Source: Kitasatospora setae KM-6054 (GTDB lineage: Bacteria; Actinomycetota; Actinomycetes; Streptomycetales; Streptomycetaceae). Taken from it: a stretch of 64,000 nt of DNA. Every line of letters starts with the position of its first letter. Within the stretch, counting starts at the first letter, position 1. This document shows positions 9,301 to 16,763 of the stretch, piece by piece. The notes beneath the pieces were generated by a model that saw only the letters and a program-made list of their open reading frames with translations, did not search any database and was not told the origin of the DNA. A program made the translations under genes and the position numbers. The stretch spans positions 2,480,001 to 2,544,000 of the forward strand of contig NC_016109.1 in assembly GCF_000269985.1 (NCBI RefSeq). Reading direction: 5' to 3'.

Positions 9301-9725
9301 GGAACATCGACCTCGCAGCGAACTACCTCGAGTCGGCTCGCGGCAGCGGGGGAACCGGGGACTACCTGGTGCAGACCGCGTGGAGCGCCGTAACGTTGCG
9401 TCGCTCTGCCGACAGTCCTCGGGACAGCAGCCTGCTGCAGAACGCCTTGGAAGCCATCAGCACCCTTGAGCATGTCGTCAGGACACGAGGGAACTCATCG
9501 CCGCATAGCTTCGCCGTTATCGCGCGGAGTGGAACGGAATGGTTGACGGCCTGCCAGAACGTGCTGCCGGCGAACGAGCGAATCCACATCGCCGGGCGGA
9601 TCCTTGATGTCGTCAAACTGGGCCGCAGGATCTGCCAGGACAATCACCAGGCCATGCATGCGGCGGATGCCTACGAACCGAGGCTCCAAAGGATCATCAA
9701 GTACAACTTCGGCCTCCCTGTGTAA
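6345..9725 (+). CDS. Large P-loop NTPase with degenerate MPE- and SIR2-like N-terminal modules
   Basis: 1126 aa from ATG 6345. The Walker A motif GRAGSGKT lies at 651-658 and a Walker B-like AVFVDDVDIFGG near 700-711. The C-terminal 400 residues are helical and TPR-like (LRRGEFEFE-type repeats, NAL-ISTLEH). Residues 1-300 follow the motif order of a calcineurin-like phosphoesterase but lack every metal ligand. Residues about 320-600 follow the order of SIR2-like domains (VLVLVSGVEEERGL for the GAG loop, IYDFTASD for the TTNYD element, VVFMASSPSSAALW) with catalytic residues replaced. These two assignments are my inference. Base composition is visibly less GC-rich than neighbouring regions, indicating transfer. 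Probable role: sensor/ATPase acting with the upstream membrane protein. Confidence 0.65.
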   Translation: MTSSHTTLNLLCMGPLTEEGEDRSLYENEVTTSLRALHEVGQGLDAVVVLGTNSVANRTGYSGVNDIIESVLLESMEYGPDEEPPPVVPVPGSGDITSLSPNRMLANALTQWWGSSGLQDQDDIIDGLRKDVFADFETWAAAARSGLIGWHPGILPGEGSVLLEKSGMTFGLVVVNSVFRMVLPDPSPDLATCTAEQLSAAAGGDWNRWRHRNHLSMVLAGQAAPWPDAIDLGASDLLVAANEGQSTVSTAHPWLTVSRTPGRRHRLLRISGGGSESPALTDLAAARSEQRITITRPRPTASRVQTAAETYDEESLLASFYKQVATGQMVLVLVSGVEEERGLITVDELGQRLAKAVFGEVPVPPPAMSETWSAALAQMEPQVIEREISALYNDQKTTSPTAHRILGTPWSRIYDFTASDALSSVAALTPRPADSVTVINACHDKPGKKNSLVELVAMNGIASGTLTSVDFHHPDSDDTDARSLWLKRLKAEMLCHPVVFMASSPSSAALWQTVSLFGPPGGANAFPRFIVTPAGTSADRVRMNQNGLTHIRRSPAEFSIRRLMAGQQPLAEGKKRQAEVLQNVRRGTGISVLRSLLDRAPGGSSDFLKGSDPKWGDIVDGYAANLSIVEAIRAKSAPDSDGQLPIILVEGRAGSGKTAALMAYAYDLHKHGSAVGWIDREATIPLPEIRSQAKEMDLHAVFVDDVDIFGGQAARLLKELRNGGSTLVVAAIRTTRSEVIDATFRPRKVDADHPMTDGDLKSLIKVLKKNGLLGILKQYRFSPDGRLNKLREICQRSLLAAMIQVVTGKPFEEKVRGEFIQLTPEQRALYATVCVFESAIVFKKRGIEEADLLQIVSPHGPTPKMKIAIDRLLGMRLIDRAQDGMLRCRQRTIADTMVETVLKEDPKQLGSVIEFLLKFYAGYAGHLVDNDDPYRRIMIRLLNHSLMVSLRLPNNIVRDIYSSVHDLLQDDFHYWLQRGEFEFETGNIDLAANYLESARGSGGTGDYLVQTAWSAVTLRRSADSPRDSSLLQNALEAISTLEHVVRTRGNSSPHSFAVIARSGTEWLTACQNVLPANERIHIAGRILDVVKLGRRICQDNHQAMHAADAYEPRLQRIIKYNFGLPV

Positions 9726-9732
9726 GAGTTCG

Positions 9733-9801
9733 TGGAGTTCGTAACACGATCATGAGGTCTGTTTGTTGAGCCTTCGCCAGCCAAGGAGCGCGCACGTGAG
9801 T
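9733..9801. repeat. Diverged end of an IS5 element-B-like sequence
   Basis: From GGAGTTCGTAACACGATCATG the sequence runs parallel to the first 70 bp of element B at 2561-2630 (shared GTAACACGATCATGAGG, TTGTTGAG, CGTGAGTGAG-like) but with many differences. It is cut off where the next IS5-type fragment begins. It is an older relic of the same element family directly behind the NTPase gene. Confidence 0.6.
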
Positions 9802-9810
9802 GAGCCTCTT

Positions 9811-10335
9811 TCATCCTGAGTTTTTGCAGGTGAGGAGGGTGTGGATCATGAGCGTGCGGACGACGGCGATCAGGCGGCTGATGCGGTTGGTCGAGCAGCG
9901 GGCTCTGCTGAAGACCTTCCAGGCCTTCAGCTGGGCGAAGGCGCGTTCGCCTGGTGCTCGGAGTCGGGCGTGGTCGCGGTTGTACTGCTGGTAGTGATCC
10001 GGGAGTTCGTGGTGGTTGTAGTACGGGGTGCGGAAGGTGGCGCCGGCGCCTCGGTAGGCCCGGTCCGCCAAGACGAGTACCTCCCGGGTCAGGCAGGCCT
10101 GGACGATTCCGTGGGCGCGGGCGGCAGTCAGGTCGTGTGTGCGACCCGGCAGGGCGCGGGAGAACCACAAGGGCGTGCCGTCGGGTGCGGCGACGACCTG
10201 CACGTTCATCCCGTGCTTGCGGTGCTTGTGCGAGTGGTAGGGCTCGTCCGCCTTGATCCGGCCGGTTGGGATCAGGGGCCCGTCGACGATCACGAAGTCG
10301 CACTCGTCCAGTCCCACCAGGGCCTCGGGGAGAGA
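9811..10335 (-). pseudogene. IS5-family (DDE_Tnp_4-type) transposase, C-terminal fragment
   Basis: The recognisable protein runs from about LPEALVGLDECDFVIVDGPL to HTLLTCKNSG (stop at 9811), about 170 residues. Motifs FVIVDGPLIPTG, YHSHKHRKHGMNVQV, LPGRTHDLTAARAHG, VLADRAYRGAG and APGERAFAQLKAW are those of DDE_Tnp_4 transposases. The N-terminal third is missing; upstream the frame runs antisense to the HEPN pseudogene. The fragment truncates the 5' end of that pseudogene at about 10335. Confidence 0.75.
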
Positions 10336-11318
10336 AACGGCGAGCGCACCCGCTACTGGAGGGGCCGGTGGTCCTTCGACGTCGACGGATGGACGGTGAC
10401 CACCGACCAACGCCCCGACCGCTCGGACGCCTTGCGAACCGCCACCGATCAGTTCACCTCCGTCCTGACGCACGTCATGGAACTCAAGCGCGCCAATGGC
10501 GAGGACTTTTCCCCCACTGAGGGCCGAGAAGTCCTGGAATGCCTCCGTGTCAGCCTGCCGTTCGGGTTCGGTCGCAAGGTCGTCCTTGCACTTTCCATCG
10601 GCTACGACACGAGCGGGGAGATCGTCTGGGAACAGTGGTTCTCCCCCTCCTCGACCGGGCCCAGACCACCGGATCGGGATGGCCCAACCGCAACAAGCCC
10701 CGACGACTGCGCCGAACTCGTCACCCGCGCCGTGCAGGCGTTCACCGACCTCACCCTCAAAGGCACCACACGCTTTCAGATGCAGATGGCCACCGAAGCG
10801 GTGGCCACGGGCTTCGTCGAACAACGGATCCTCTCCGCCGCGCCCGTATCTGGAGAACCTGACCTGGACGAAACTGATCCTGGGGAATCTGATGACACGG
10901 GAGGATTTCAAGAGCTGCCCCGCCGAGGACAAACTGCGGTATCTGCTGACCTCCGCCGGCGAACCGACCTCGATCGACCCGGTCGCCCTCCCCGCCCTGG
11001 CCAAGTACGCGACAGACCGCCGAATCGACGGCCCCACAGCCGTCACCCGCATCCGCAACCGGCTGGTCCATCCCAAGATCCTCGCCGAAAATCTATATGC
11101 ATACGAAGGAATCGCGGCCGAAATCTGGCGCCTCTCCCTGCACTACGCGACCCTGATGACCCTCCACCGCATCGGCCACTGCGGCTCCTGCCAGAGACAG
11201 TTGCAGCTCGGAGGGTGGGCCGGGAACACCCAGCCAATGCCGTGGGTGGATCCGGCAACAGCGCCCACGACGCCAGTCCCCCTGGCATCCGTACGGCGCC
11301 AGCGCCCTCCTCACCGTA
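10336..11318 (+). pseudogene. HEPN-domain protein relic (ApeA-like conserved hypothetical)
   Basis: The first part reads WSFDVDGWTVTTDQRPDRSD to FVEQRILSAAP in one frame. The protein then continues in the +1 frame as YLENLTWTKLILGNLMTRED, with IDGPTAVTRIRNRLVHPK, HRIGHCG and GGWAGNTQPMPW. RNRLVH fits the R-N-x-x-x-H signature of HEPN ribonucleases. The ordered pieces match a conserved Streptomyces protein family whose C-terminal half resembles ApeA-type HEPN proteins. A single-base change near 10845 breaks the frame. The 5' end is lost to an IS fragment, and element B copy 2 sits at the 3' end. Not functional as read. Confidence 0.65.
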
Positions 11319-12217
11319 GAACTCGTAACACGATCTTGCTGATCGTCGCTGGTGGGGCGTTACCGATGTGACGATTCGTCCGTTCGTGATGGCGTGAGCA
11401 AGAAGCCGTGGATGGTGGACGACGAGTTGTGGGCGCGGATCGAGCCGCTGCTTCCGGCGTGGCCGGAGCGGTCGCCGGGCCCGCGTCCGGTGGACGACCG
11501 GCTGTGGCTGCAGGGCATCCTGTTCGTGCCGTACACCGGCATCACCTGGCAGCAACTGCCGCTCGAGCTGGGCTTCGGCTCCGGGCAGACCCGCCGGCGG
11601 CGGCTCGGCCGCTGGCAGAAGGCCGGGGCCTTCGAGGCCCTGCACCGCATACTCCTGGCCGAGTTGAACGCGGCCGGCCCGATCGACTGGACGCGCGCCT
11701 GCGTGGACGCCTCCCACGTACGCGCGAAAAAGGGGGCGAGGCAACCGGGCCCTCGCCGGTCGACCGCCGCAAGACCGGCAGCAAACACCACCTGATCAGC
11801 GACGGCGGCGGCATCCCGTTCCATGTCATCACCGCCGCCGCCAACGTCAACGACGTCACCCTGGCCCTCGCACTGGTCGACGGCGTCCCTCCCGTGGCCG
11901 GCCGGGTCGGACACCCCCGAAAGCGCCCCGACGCCCTGCTCGGCGACAAGGGCCACGACAGCAACCCCAACCGCCAGGAACTGCGCAAACGCCGGATCCC
12001 GCCCGTCATCTCCCGCCGCGGCGAACCCGACATCATCGGCCTCGGCAAGCTCCGCTACGTCGTCGAGCAGACCTTCGCCCAGCTCCACCAGTTCAAGCGC
12101 CTCGCCGTCCGCTGGGAGAGGCGCCTCGACCTCCACAACGCGTTCGTCTCACTTGCCTGCGCACTCATCTGCTGGCGACGCCTCAACAACCCACCCTCAT
12201 GATCGTGTTACGAGTTC
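11319..12217 (+). mobile_element. IS5-family element B, copy 2 (899 bp)
   Basis: Ends GAACTCGTAACACGATC at 11319-11335 and its complement at 12201-12217. GTA flanks both sides (11316-11318 and 12218-12220) as a 3-bp target duplication. Orientation is opposite to copy 1. The pair could support inversion of the 8 kb between them by homologous recombination. Confidence 0.9.
11352..12202 (+). CDS. IS5-family transposase made by -1 frameshift (element B copy 2)
   Basis: Frame 1 runs from GTG 11352 (or GTG 11394, giving VSKKPWMVDDELW) into CVDASHVRAKKGARQ. Frame 2 (one base back) continues as EATGPSPVDRRKTGSKHHLI to the stop at 12202. The slippery heptamer A-AAG-GGG lies at 11729-11735 in the correct phase, with codons AAA AAG GGG at 11727-11735. 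Protein content is the same as copy 1 apart from one residue near the start. Probably active. Confidence 0.8.
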
Positions 12218-12344
12218 GTAGGCACTGAGCCCCGCCTGCGCGACGACAACACCTCTCCCCCGGCAACCCCGCGTAGCAGCCAGCATGGGCAACCGTCATG
12301 ATGCGCTCATCACCGCTCGGCAGTTCTCACGGCCGCCCATCGTC

Positions 12345-12459
12345 ATCAGCGCTGCGTGTGCACTGGTTGTGAAATGATCTTGTTTGAGGGCTGCGTTTTC
12401 GTAGGTCAGAGGCATGTTTGATCAGAACTACGACCTGTAGGGCCCCCTCTGACCTGCGG
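12345..12459 (+). repeat. Island-flanking direct repeat, right copy
   Basis: Uninterrupted version of the repeat split at the left end. 12345-12380 is identical to 1168-1203, and 12381-12459 is similar to 1204-1210 plus 3474-3545. It contains a perfect inverted repeat, AGGTCAGAGG (12403-12412) and CCTCTGACCT (12446-12455), around the conserved core GATCAGAACTACGACCTGTA. The region from 12218 to 12636 holds no other gene. Confidence 0.8.
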
Positions 12460-12494
12460 AAACGTGATCCGGCCCCTTAGCGTTTCCGCAGGTC
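12451..12494. repeat. 14-bp perfect inverted repeat at island edge
   Basis: GACCTGCGGAAACG (12451-12464) and CGTTTCCGCAGGTC (12481-12494) are perfect complements around a 16-bp spacer. The left arm overlaps the end of the preceding hairpin, giving an overlapping series of dyads. A third partial copy (GGCGGAAACGC) follows near 12510. Such clustered dyads suit a recombination or protein-binding site, but no recombinase gene is nearby. Confidence 0.7.
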
Positions 12495-12636
12495 GGGAGC
12501 GCTCTGGCCGGCGGAAACGCTGGGCCGTCGGGGTGGCCGGGGCCGGATGCAGGCCATCAGTGCGGTGGCCCCGGGTAGCCGACGCGTATGCGGGCTCTCG
12601 TCATCGACTGCGCTCTCAAGCCGTCCCCGAGCCGTC

Positions 12637-12942
12637 GAACACCGAGGTGCCGGCCGCCGTCGGACTCGCCGTGTCCTGGCGCCCGGCCGGCCGGTTCGCC
12701 GCGGCCGGGTCCCGGGCCGCCGCCCGGGTGGTCCGGGGGACCGCCGGATACCTGGGCAACACCCCGGCCGTCTGCCGCGCCTCCTCCATCAACCCCTGCC
12801 TCTTCGAGCTCTACGACCGAGGCCGCACCATCGCGGACGCGCTGCCCGACCTCGCTCCCGATCCGGCCGAGCCGGGCGGTCTGCCCGGCACCGGACCGCG
12901 GACGTCGAGCGTGCCGTCCTCGACCTGCTCACCGGGCCGTGA
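12637..12942 (+). pseudogene. DNA topoisomerase IB, C-terminal relic
   Basis: One frame reads VPAAVGLAVSWRP, then ARVVRGTAGYLGNTPAVCRASSINP and YDRGRTIADALPDL. This is the C-terminal tail of actinobacterial type IB topoisomerases, which have LGNTPAVxRASYIDP after the active-site Tyr region. Near 12890 the homology jumps frame to TADVERAVLDLLTGP and stops at 12942. The N-terminal 250 or so residues, including the catalytic core, are absent. Non-functional remnant. Confidence 0.65.
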
Positions 12943-13013
12943 AGCGGATCGTCAGCGCGACCGGCGCCGACGAAGCGGTACCCGGCACCGCCCCATCGAG
13001 GTGGGTGGCGGAT

Positions 13014-13745
13014 TCACTGCAGGGCGCCGACGGCGCGGGCGATCACCAGCAGTGACGTGATCAGCGCGGCGATGCTCTCGATGCTCATCAGGAGCTTCGC
13101 CCGGGTGGTGAGCGGCATGGTGTCGGTCGGGCTGAACGCGGTGGAGTTGGTCACCGACACGTACAGGTAGTCGACCAGCGCGGGGGTCCAGTCGCTGGAG
13201 CGGCTGCCGCCGTCGGCGACCTCCTGGACGGCGTCGTCGTTCTCGTCCTGCGAGAAGCGGAAGTCGGCGAGCGGCAGCTCGGAGCGGGGCGCCTGGGTCC
13301 GGACGACGGGCCCGCCCCGGTCGAGCTCCCAGAAGGCCAGGCCGAAGACGATGATGTCGGTCGCCCAGACCTGGAGGGCCGCCAGCAGCAGCGAGCCGCC
13401 GTCCTTCACGTCGGTGGAGACCAGCGCCCGGACGAGCAGGCCGAGCACGATGAGGTTGCTGATGCCGATGACACCGACCAGCGCCAGCGACACGGTCCGG
13501 GAGAACCGGTTCTGCCGGGTGAGCCGGCGCGGGTTGACCGCGATCAGCGGGATCAGCAGCAGGACCTCCAGCGCGGGCAGGACGTAGCGCGGGCCGACGA
13601 GCAGGTTCTCCGGCAGCGCGAGGTAGAGCAGGGCCGCGACCAGGGTGGCGATCACCCCGGGCAGCCGGGCCTCGCCCCGGCGCTCGTGCCGGGGATGGCG
13701 CCGAGGCAGCCCCGGCCTCGGCTTGTCAGGATGGTGCGCGGTCAT
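13014..13745 (-). CDS. DUF1345-like integral membrane protein
   Basis: 243 aa from ATG 13745. About five hydrophobic helices are visible: GVIATLVAALLYLAL, RYVLPALEVLLLIPLI, TVSLALVGVIGISNLIVLGLL, LLLAALQVWATDIIVFGLAFW and a C-terminal IESIAALITSLLVIARAVG. Between the last two lies DYLYVSVTNSTAFSPTDTMPL, a short re-entrant-looking segment characteristic of DUF1345-type membrane proteins. Localisation is the cytoplasmic membrane; function unknown. It overlaps the stop of a small upstream frame by four bases. Appears intact, unlike several neighbours. Confidence 0.7.
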   Translation of the reverse strand: MTAHHPDKPRPGLPRRHPRHERRGEARLPGVIATLVAALLYLALPENLLVGPRYVLPALEVLLLIPLIAVNPRRLTRQNRFSRTVSLALVGVIGISNLIVLGLLVRALVSTDVKDGGSLLLAALQVWATDIIVFGLAFWELDRGGPVVRTQAPRSELPLADFRFSQDENDDAVQEVADGGSRSSDWTPALVDYLYVSVTNSTAFSPTDTMPLTTRAKLLMSIESIAALITSLLVIARAVGALQ

Positions 13746-14101
13746 CGTTCCGGCGCCTCCTCGGTGGTGCCGACGCCTTCCCTGCCCCGTGCCACCGATG
13801 GCCACCGGCGGTACCAGCGGCCGCGGCTGCCGGCCGCGCCGAGCATGACGGTGGTGACGTACAGGTGGCGGTCGAAGGTGGGCAGCGTGGTGAAGCGCGG
13901 GGTGGAGACCGCCGCGATGAGGCGCCCTGTGGCACCTGGTCCCCCTGTCCGGTGGTGCGGGTGCGGGTTCAGTGCGGTACGTCGGCGTTCCGGACGACGC
14001 GTCGTACGGCGGCGGCCCGCTTCTCGGTGCCCGCGACGTCGACCATCGGCGCTTGCGGGGGGCTGTCACCGGGGCGCGGCGTCCGGGTCGGTGACGAGTG
14101 C
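13746..14101. other. Possible short upstream ORF or relic, minus strand
   Basis: A minus-strand frame without stop (…AAVSTPRFTTLPTFDRHLYV…GVGTTEEAPER) ends at the start of the membrane protein gene (TGA overlapping the ATG). It has no good start codon and I do not recognise it. It may be the 3' end of a decayed gene once co-transcribed with the membrane protein. Confidence 0.3.
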
Positions 14102-14362
14102 TCAGCCGGGCCAGGTGCCGGTGAGGCGGTGGGTGGCGGCGGCGCCGCCGCGGTCGACCGCTGCCTTGACCAGGGCGAAGACCGCACCCTGCAGAGCGGC
14201 TGCGGTCAGCACCTCCTTCCAGGTGCGCTCCGGGTCGGTGGGGGACGGCGCGTCCTCCTGGTGGCCCAGCAGCGCCCACAGGCGCCGGAAGAGCGCCCCG
14301 GCGGTGAGTCCGCCGAGCGCGCCGAGGAGCAGCCCGAGCGGCTTGTAGAGGATCTTGACCAT
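14102..14362 (-). CDS. DUF4235 small membrane protein
   Basis: 86 aa from ATG 14362 (MVKILYKPLGLLLGALGG). An N-terminal hydrophobic glycine-rich helix, the TDPERTWKEVL linker, the second hydrophobic segment AAALQGAVFALVKAAVDRGGA and the ending LTGTWPG match DUF4235 proteins of actinomycetes. Full length. Probably a small two-helix membrane protein. Function unknown; such genes often occur among stress genes, as here. Confidence 0.85.
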   Translation of the reverse strand: MVKILYKPLGLLLGALGGLTAGALFRRLWALLGHQEDAPSPTDPERTWKEVLTAAALQGAVFALVKAAVDRGGAAATHRLTGTWPG

Positions 14363-14539
14363 GGCGGACCTCCGGGGTGGGGTGCCGACGGGTACGGACG
14401 TCAACCCGTCTTTCCGGGAAGGCGGGGCACCATGCCTCGCCACCGCCGGCCTGCCCCGGCGGGCTCGGGGGCTTGCGGCGGTCGAGGCGGCGGGCGCCCC
14501 GGACGAACGCGCCGAGCAGCGGCGTGGCCTCTGCGCGGG

Positions 14540-15061
14540 TCACCCGGCGGAGGCGGTGCGCCGCGGGTCCGGGGGGAGGACCTGGGTACTGGCGGCGTGG
14601 TGCCAGCCGTCCAGGAGCCGCGCCTGGTCCCGGGCCCGCTCGGCCAGGCGTTCCAACTCGGGCGCGCGCAGCCGGGGTTCCTGCTCCGCGATGGCCAGGA
14701 GGGCCCGCCAGAGGGCGGCTTTCCCTTCGACGCCGGTGCGCAGGGTTTCCAGTTCGACCAGGTCGGACAGCGGGGCTCGGCGGACGAGGGTGCCGTTGGG
14801 CTTGAGGCGGCCGGCCCTCTCCGCCGCGAGGCCCAGCCAGGTGCGGTAGCGGCGGACGGGTACGCCGAGGCACCGCATGATCCGTAGGAGCGCGTCGCGG
14901 TCCCGGGCGATGTCGTCGGCCAGTTCCCGCAGTGCGCCGGCTCGGCTGCCGGTGGTGTGGGAACCGGCCGTGCGGCGGGCCAGGGCGACGCCCGCGGTGG
15001 CTCCGGTGAGGTGGTCGTTGAGGTAGACGGCGAGGGGCCGCACCCGGGGTGAAGGAGACAT
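14540..15061 (-). CDS. Ferritin-like helical-bundle hypothetical protein
   Basis: 173 aa from ATG 15061, preceded by GGAGG on the coding strand. Long amphipathic helices, with LAVYLNDHLTGATAGVALAR, ELADDIARDRDALLRIMRC and LETLRTGVEGKAALWRALL, resemble a conserved Streptomyces family of four-helix proteins distantly like ferritin/DUF892 folds. No complete metal site (E…ExxH) is evident, so enzymatic activity is uncertain. Appears full length. Confidence 0.6.
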   Translation of the reverse strand: MSPSPRVRPLAVYLNDHLTGATAGVALARRTAGSHTTGSRAGALRELADDIARDRDALLRIMRCLGVPVRRYRTWLGLAAERAGRLKPNGTLVRRAPLSDLVELETLRTGVEGKAALWRALLAIAEQEPRLRAPELERLAERARDQARLLDGWHHAASTQVLPPDPRRTASAG

Positions 15062-15232
15062 CCTGCCCTCCTGGCTGGCTGGCGGCGGCGCCCCGGACGT
15101 GGGGCGCCCTTGCATGGGGCGAAGCGTCGGCGAGCCGCTGTGGGCGACATGAGCAGAGCACGAGCCCACCGGCCCGGAGCGGCGGCGGCCGACGGCGCCC
15201 GCGCCCGCGCGGCTTCCCCTGGCTGGGGCCGC

Positions 15233-15829
15233 CTCACGGGGCTCGCCCCGGCCGGGGCCCGGAGGCGGGGGGCCGCAGGAGGTCGTGGAGGAGTTGGAGC
15301 GCGGCCAGGACGGCGCCGTCCTGGATGGCCTCGCGGCGGCCCGACGGCGGTTCGGGTGCGGTGACGACGGTGCGGTGACGACGGTGCGGGCCGGGGTGGC
15401 GGCGGCGAGGTGGACGGTGCCGACCGGCCGGCCGTCCTGCGGGGCGGGGCCGGCGACGCCGGTGGTGGCGAGGGCGTAGGTGGCGCCGGTCAGGACGCGG
15501 GCGCCGTGCGCCATCTGTGCGGCGACGTCGGGGTCCACGGCTCCCCGCTCGGCCAGGAGGACGGGGTCGACGCGCAGGAGAGTCGCCTTGAGGCGGGTGT
15601 CGTAGGCGACGACGGCTCCGAGGAAGGTCCGTCCGGCGCCCGGGGCGTCCGCGAGGGCGGTGGCGAGGCGGCCGGCGGTGAGGGATTCCGCGACGGCGAC
15701 GGTGTGCCCGGCCGCCGCGAGGGCGGCGGTGATCCGGCGGGCCAGGACACCGGTCCGACCGCGGCCCGGGCGCTCGGGCGCCGCCCGCGCTGTGCGGCGG
15801 GAGGACGGGGGTACGGCGGAGTACGGCAT
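15233..15829 (-). pseudogene. CinA-family protein broken by a 14-bp tandem duplication
   Basis: From ATG 15829 the protein reads LARRITAALAAAGHTVAVAESLTAGRL and TTGVAGPAPQDGRPVGTVHLA, the CinA C-terminal (PncC, nicotinamide-nucleotide amidase) domain. At about 15357-15388 the unit gtgacgacggtgcg is present twice in tandem, shifting the frame after TPARTVVTAP. Removing one unit restores EPPSGRREAIQDGAVLAALQ and a natural TGA at 15233-15235. The gene is therefore a recent slippage mutant, or phase-variable if the duplication reverts. Confidence 0.75.
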
Positions 15830-15846
15830 GAGGACCGGCGGGCGGG

Positions 15847-16110
15847 TCAGGTTTCGACGGCGACGCGCACGCTGTCCGGGCGCGGGTCGGCGCGATCGGG
15901 GATGGGCATGCCGGCGTCGAGGCCGGTCCGCGGGTAGTCGATGACGTCCTGGTCGAGGCGCTCGCCCGGCAGGGCGGCGGGGATACCGGGAACGTGGACG
16001 CACGCGTCGGTGCCGCGGCCCTGCTGGTAACCGGGTGGCGTGCAGGTGGTCGGCGGGTTCGCGTGGAACGCGGCGAGGGCTTCGAGCACCGGTGCCTGGG
16101 GTTGGTCCAT
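15847..16110 (-). pseudogene. Orn/Lys/Arg decarboxylase relic with in-frame internal deletion
   Basis: The 87-codon ORF starts with APVLEALAAFHANPPTT and PPGYQQGRG, the N-terminus of PLP-dependent Orn/Lys/Arg decarboxylases (normally PPGHKQGRG). It then passes directly to VPGIPAALPGERLDQDVIDY and a tail like GxxAGMxIPDxADP, which belong to the extreme C-terminus of the same family. About 400 residues, including the PLP lysine, are missing, yet the frame is retained. A peptide might still be made, but it cannot be an enzyme. Confidence 0.7.
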
Positions 16111-16145
16111 GCCCCGGCGTGTGCCCGGCCGGCGGAACGGAAAAC

Positions 16146-16176
16146 GGGGGCGCCGACCCGTCCGGTCGGCGCCCCC
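16146..16176. terminator. Strong hairpin terminator
   Basis: GGGGGCGCCGACC (16146-16158) pairs perfectly over 13 bp with GGTCGGCGCCCCC (16164-16176) around a 5-base loop. It lies just beyond the stop of the SRPBCC gene (16195), in the position of its terminator. Confidence 0.8.
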
Positions 16177-16194
16177 GCACCGCGGGTGCCCAGG

Positions 16195-16656
16195 TCAGCT
16201 GCCGGGGGTGATCCGCCCGCGCCAGCCGCCCTCCGCCACGCCGCGCTCCTCGACGAAGGACTTGAACCGCTTGAGGTCGCCCTTCACCCGGCGGTCGACC
16301 AGGCCCATCGCGTCGGCCGCCTTCTCCGCGACGCCGTCGGGCTCGAAGTCGATCGCCAGGCGCACCTGGGTGCGCGCCTCGTCGAGCGGCTCGAAGGTGA
16401 CCACGCCCATCTGCCGGACCTCGCCGCCCAGCGTGCGCCAGGCGATCTTGTGGTCAGGCAGCTGGTCGACGATCTCGGTGTCGAACTCGCGCGTCACCCC
16501 GGCGACCTTGGTGCGCCAGTGGTTGTGGCGCTCGTCGACCTGGGTGACCTGCTCGACGCCCTCCATGAAGCGGGGGAAGTCCTCGAACTGCGTCCACTGG
16601 TTGTAGGCGGTGCTCAGCGGCACCTCGACCTCGATGGACTCCTGCACCGTGCTCAT
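16195..16656 (-). CDS. SRPBCC-family (polyketide cyclase/dehydrase-like) protein
   Basis: 153 aa from ATG 16656. It begins with MSTVQESIEVEVPLSTAYNQW and has FPRFMEGVEQVTQ, HWRTKVAG and VVTFEPLDEARTQVRL, the strand-helix pattern of START/SRPBCC lipid-binding folds of the coenzyme Q-binding COQ10-like group. The acidic C-terminal helix (LKRFKSFVEERG) closes the cavity. Ligand unknown. In Streptomyces such genes are often near hemerythrin and stress genes, as here. A hairpin follows. Confidence 0.85.
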   Translation of the reverse strand: MSTVQESIEVEVPLSTAYNQWTQFEDFPRFMEGVEQVTQVDERHNHWRTKVAGVTREFDTEIVDQLPDHKIAWRTLGGEVRQMGVVTFEPLDEARTQVRLAIDFEPDGVAEKAADAMGLVDRRVKGDLKRFKSFVEERGVAEGGWRGRITPGS

Positions 16657-16763
16657 CGCGAGATTCCTTCCGGACGAATCGGACACTTCGTCCGTTCGTC
16701 TGCCCCGCCCGCGGCCGCTGATGCACCGAGCCGCCCGGTTTCTCCCCTGCCCTTCGGCGGGCG

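Noticed and set aside
5654..9725. Part of an integrative element's own transfer or replication machinery
   Set aside because: No Tra, Rep, integrase or relaxase motifs occur in either protein or nearby.
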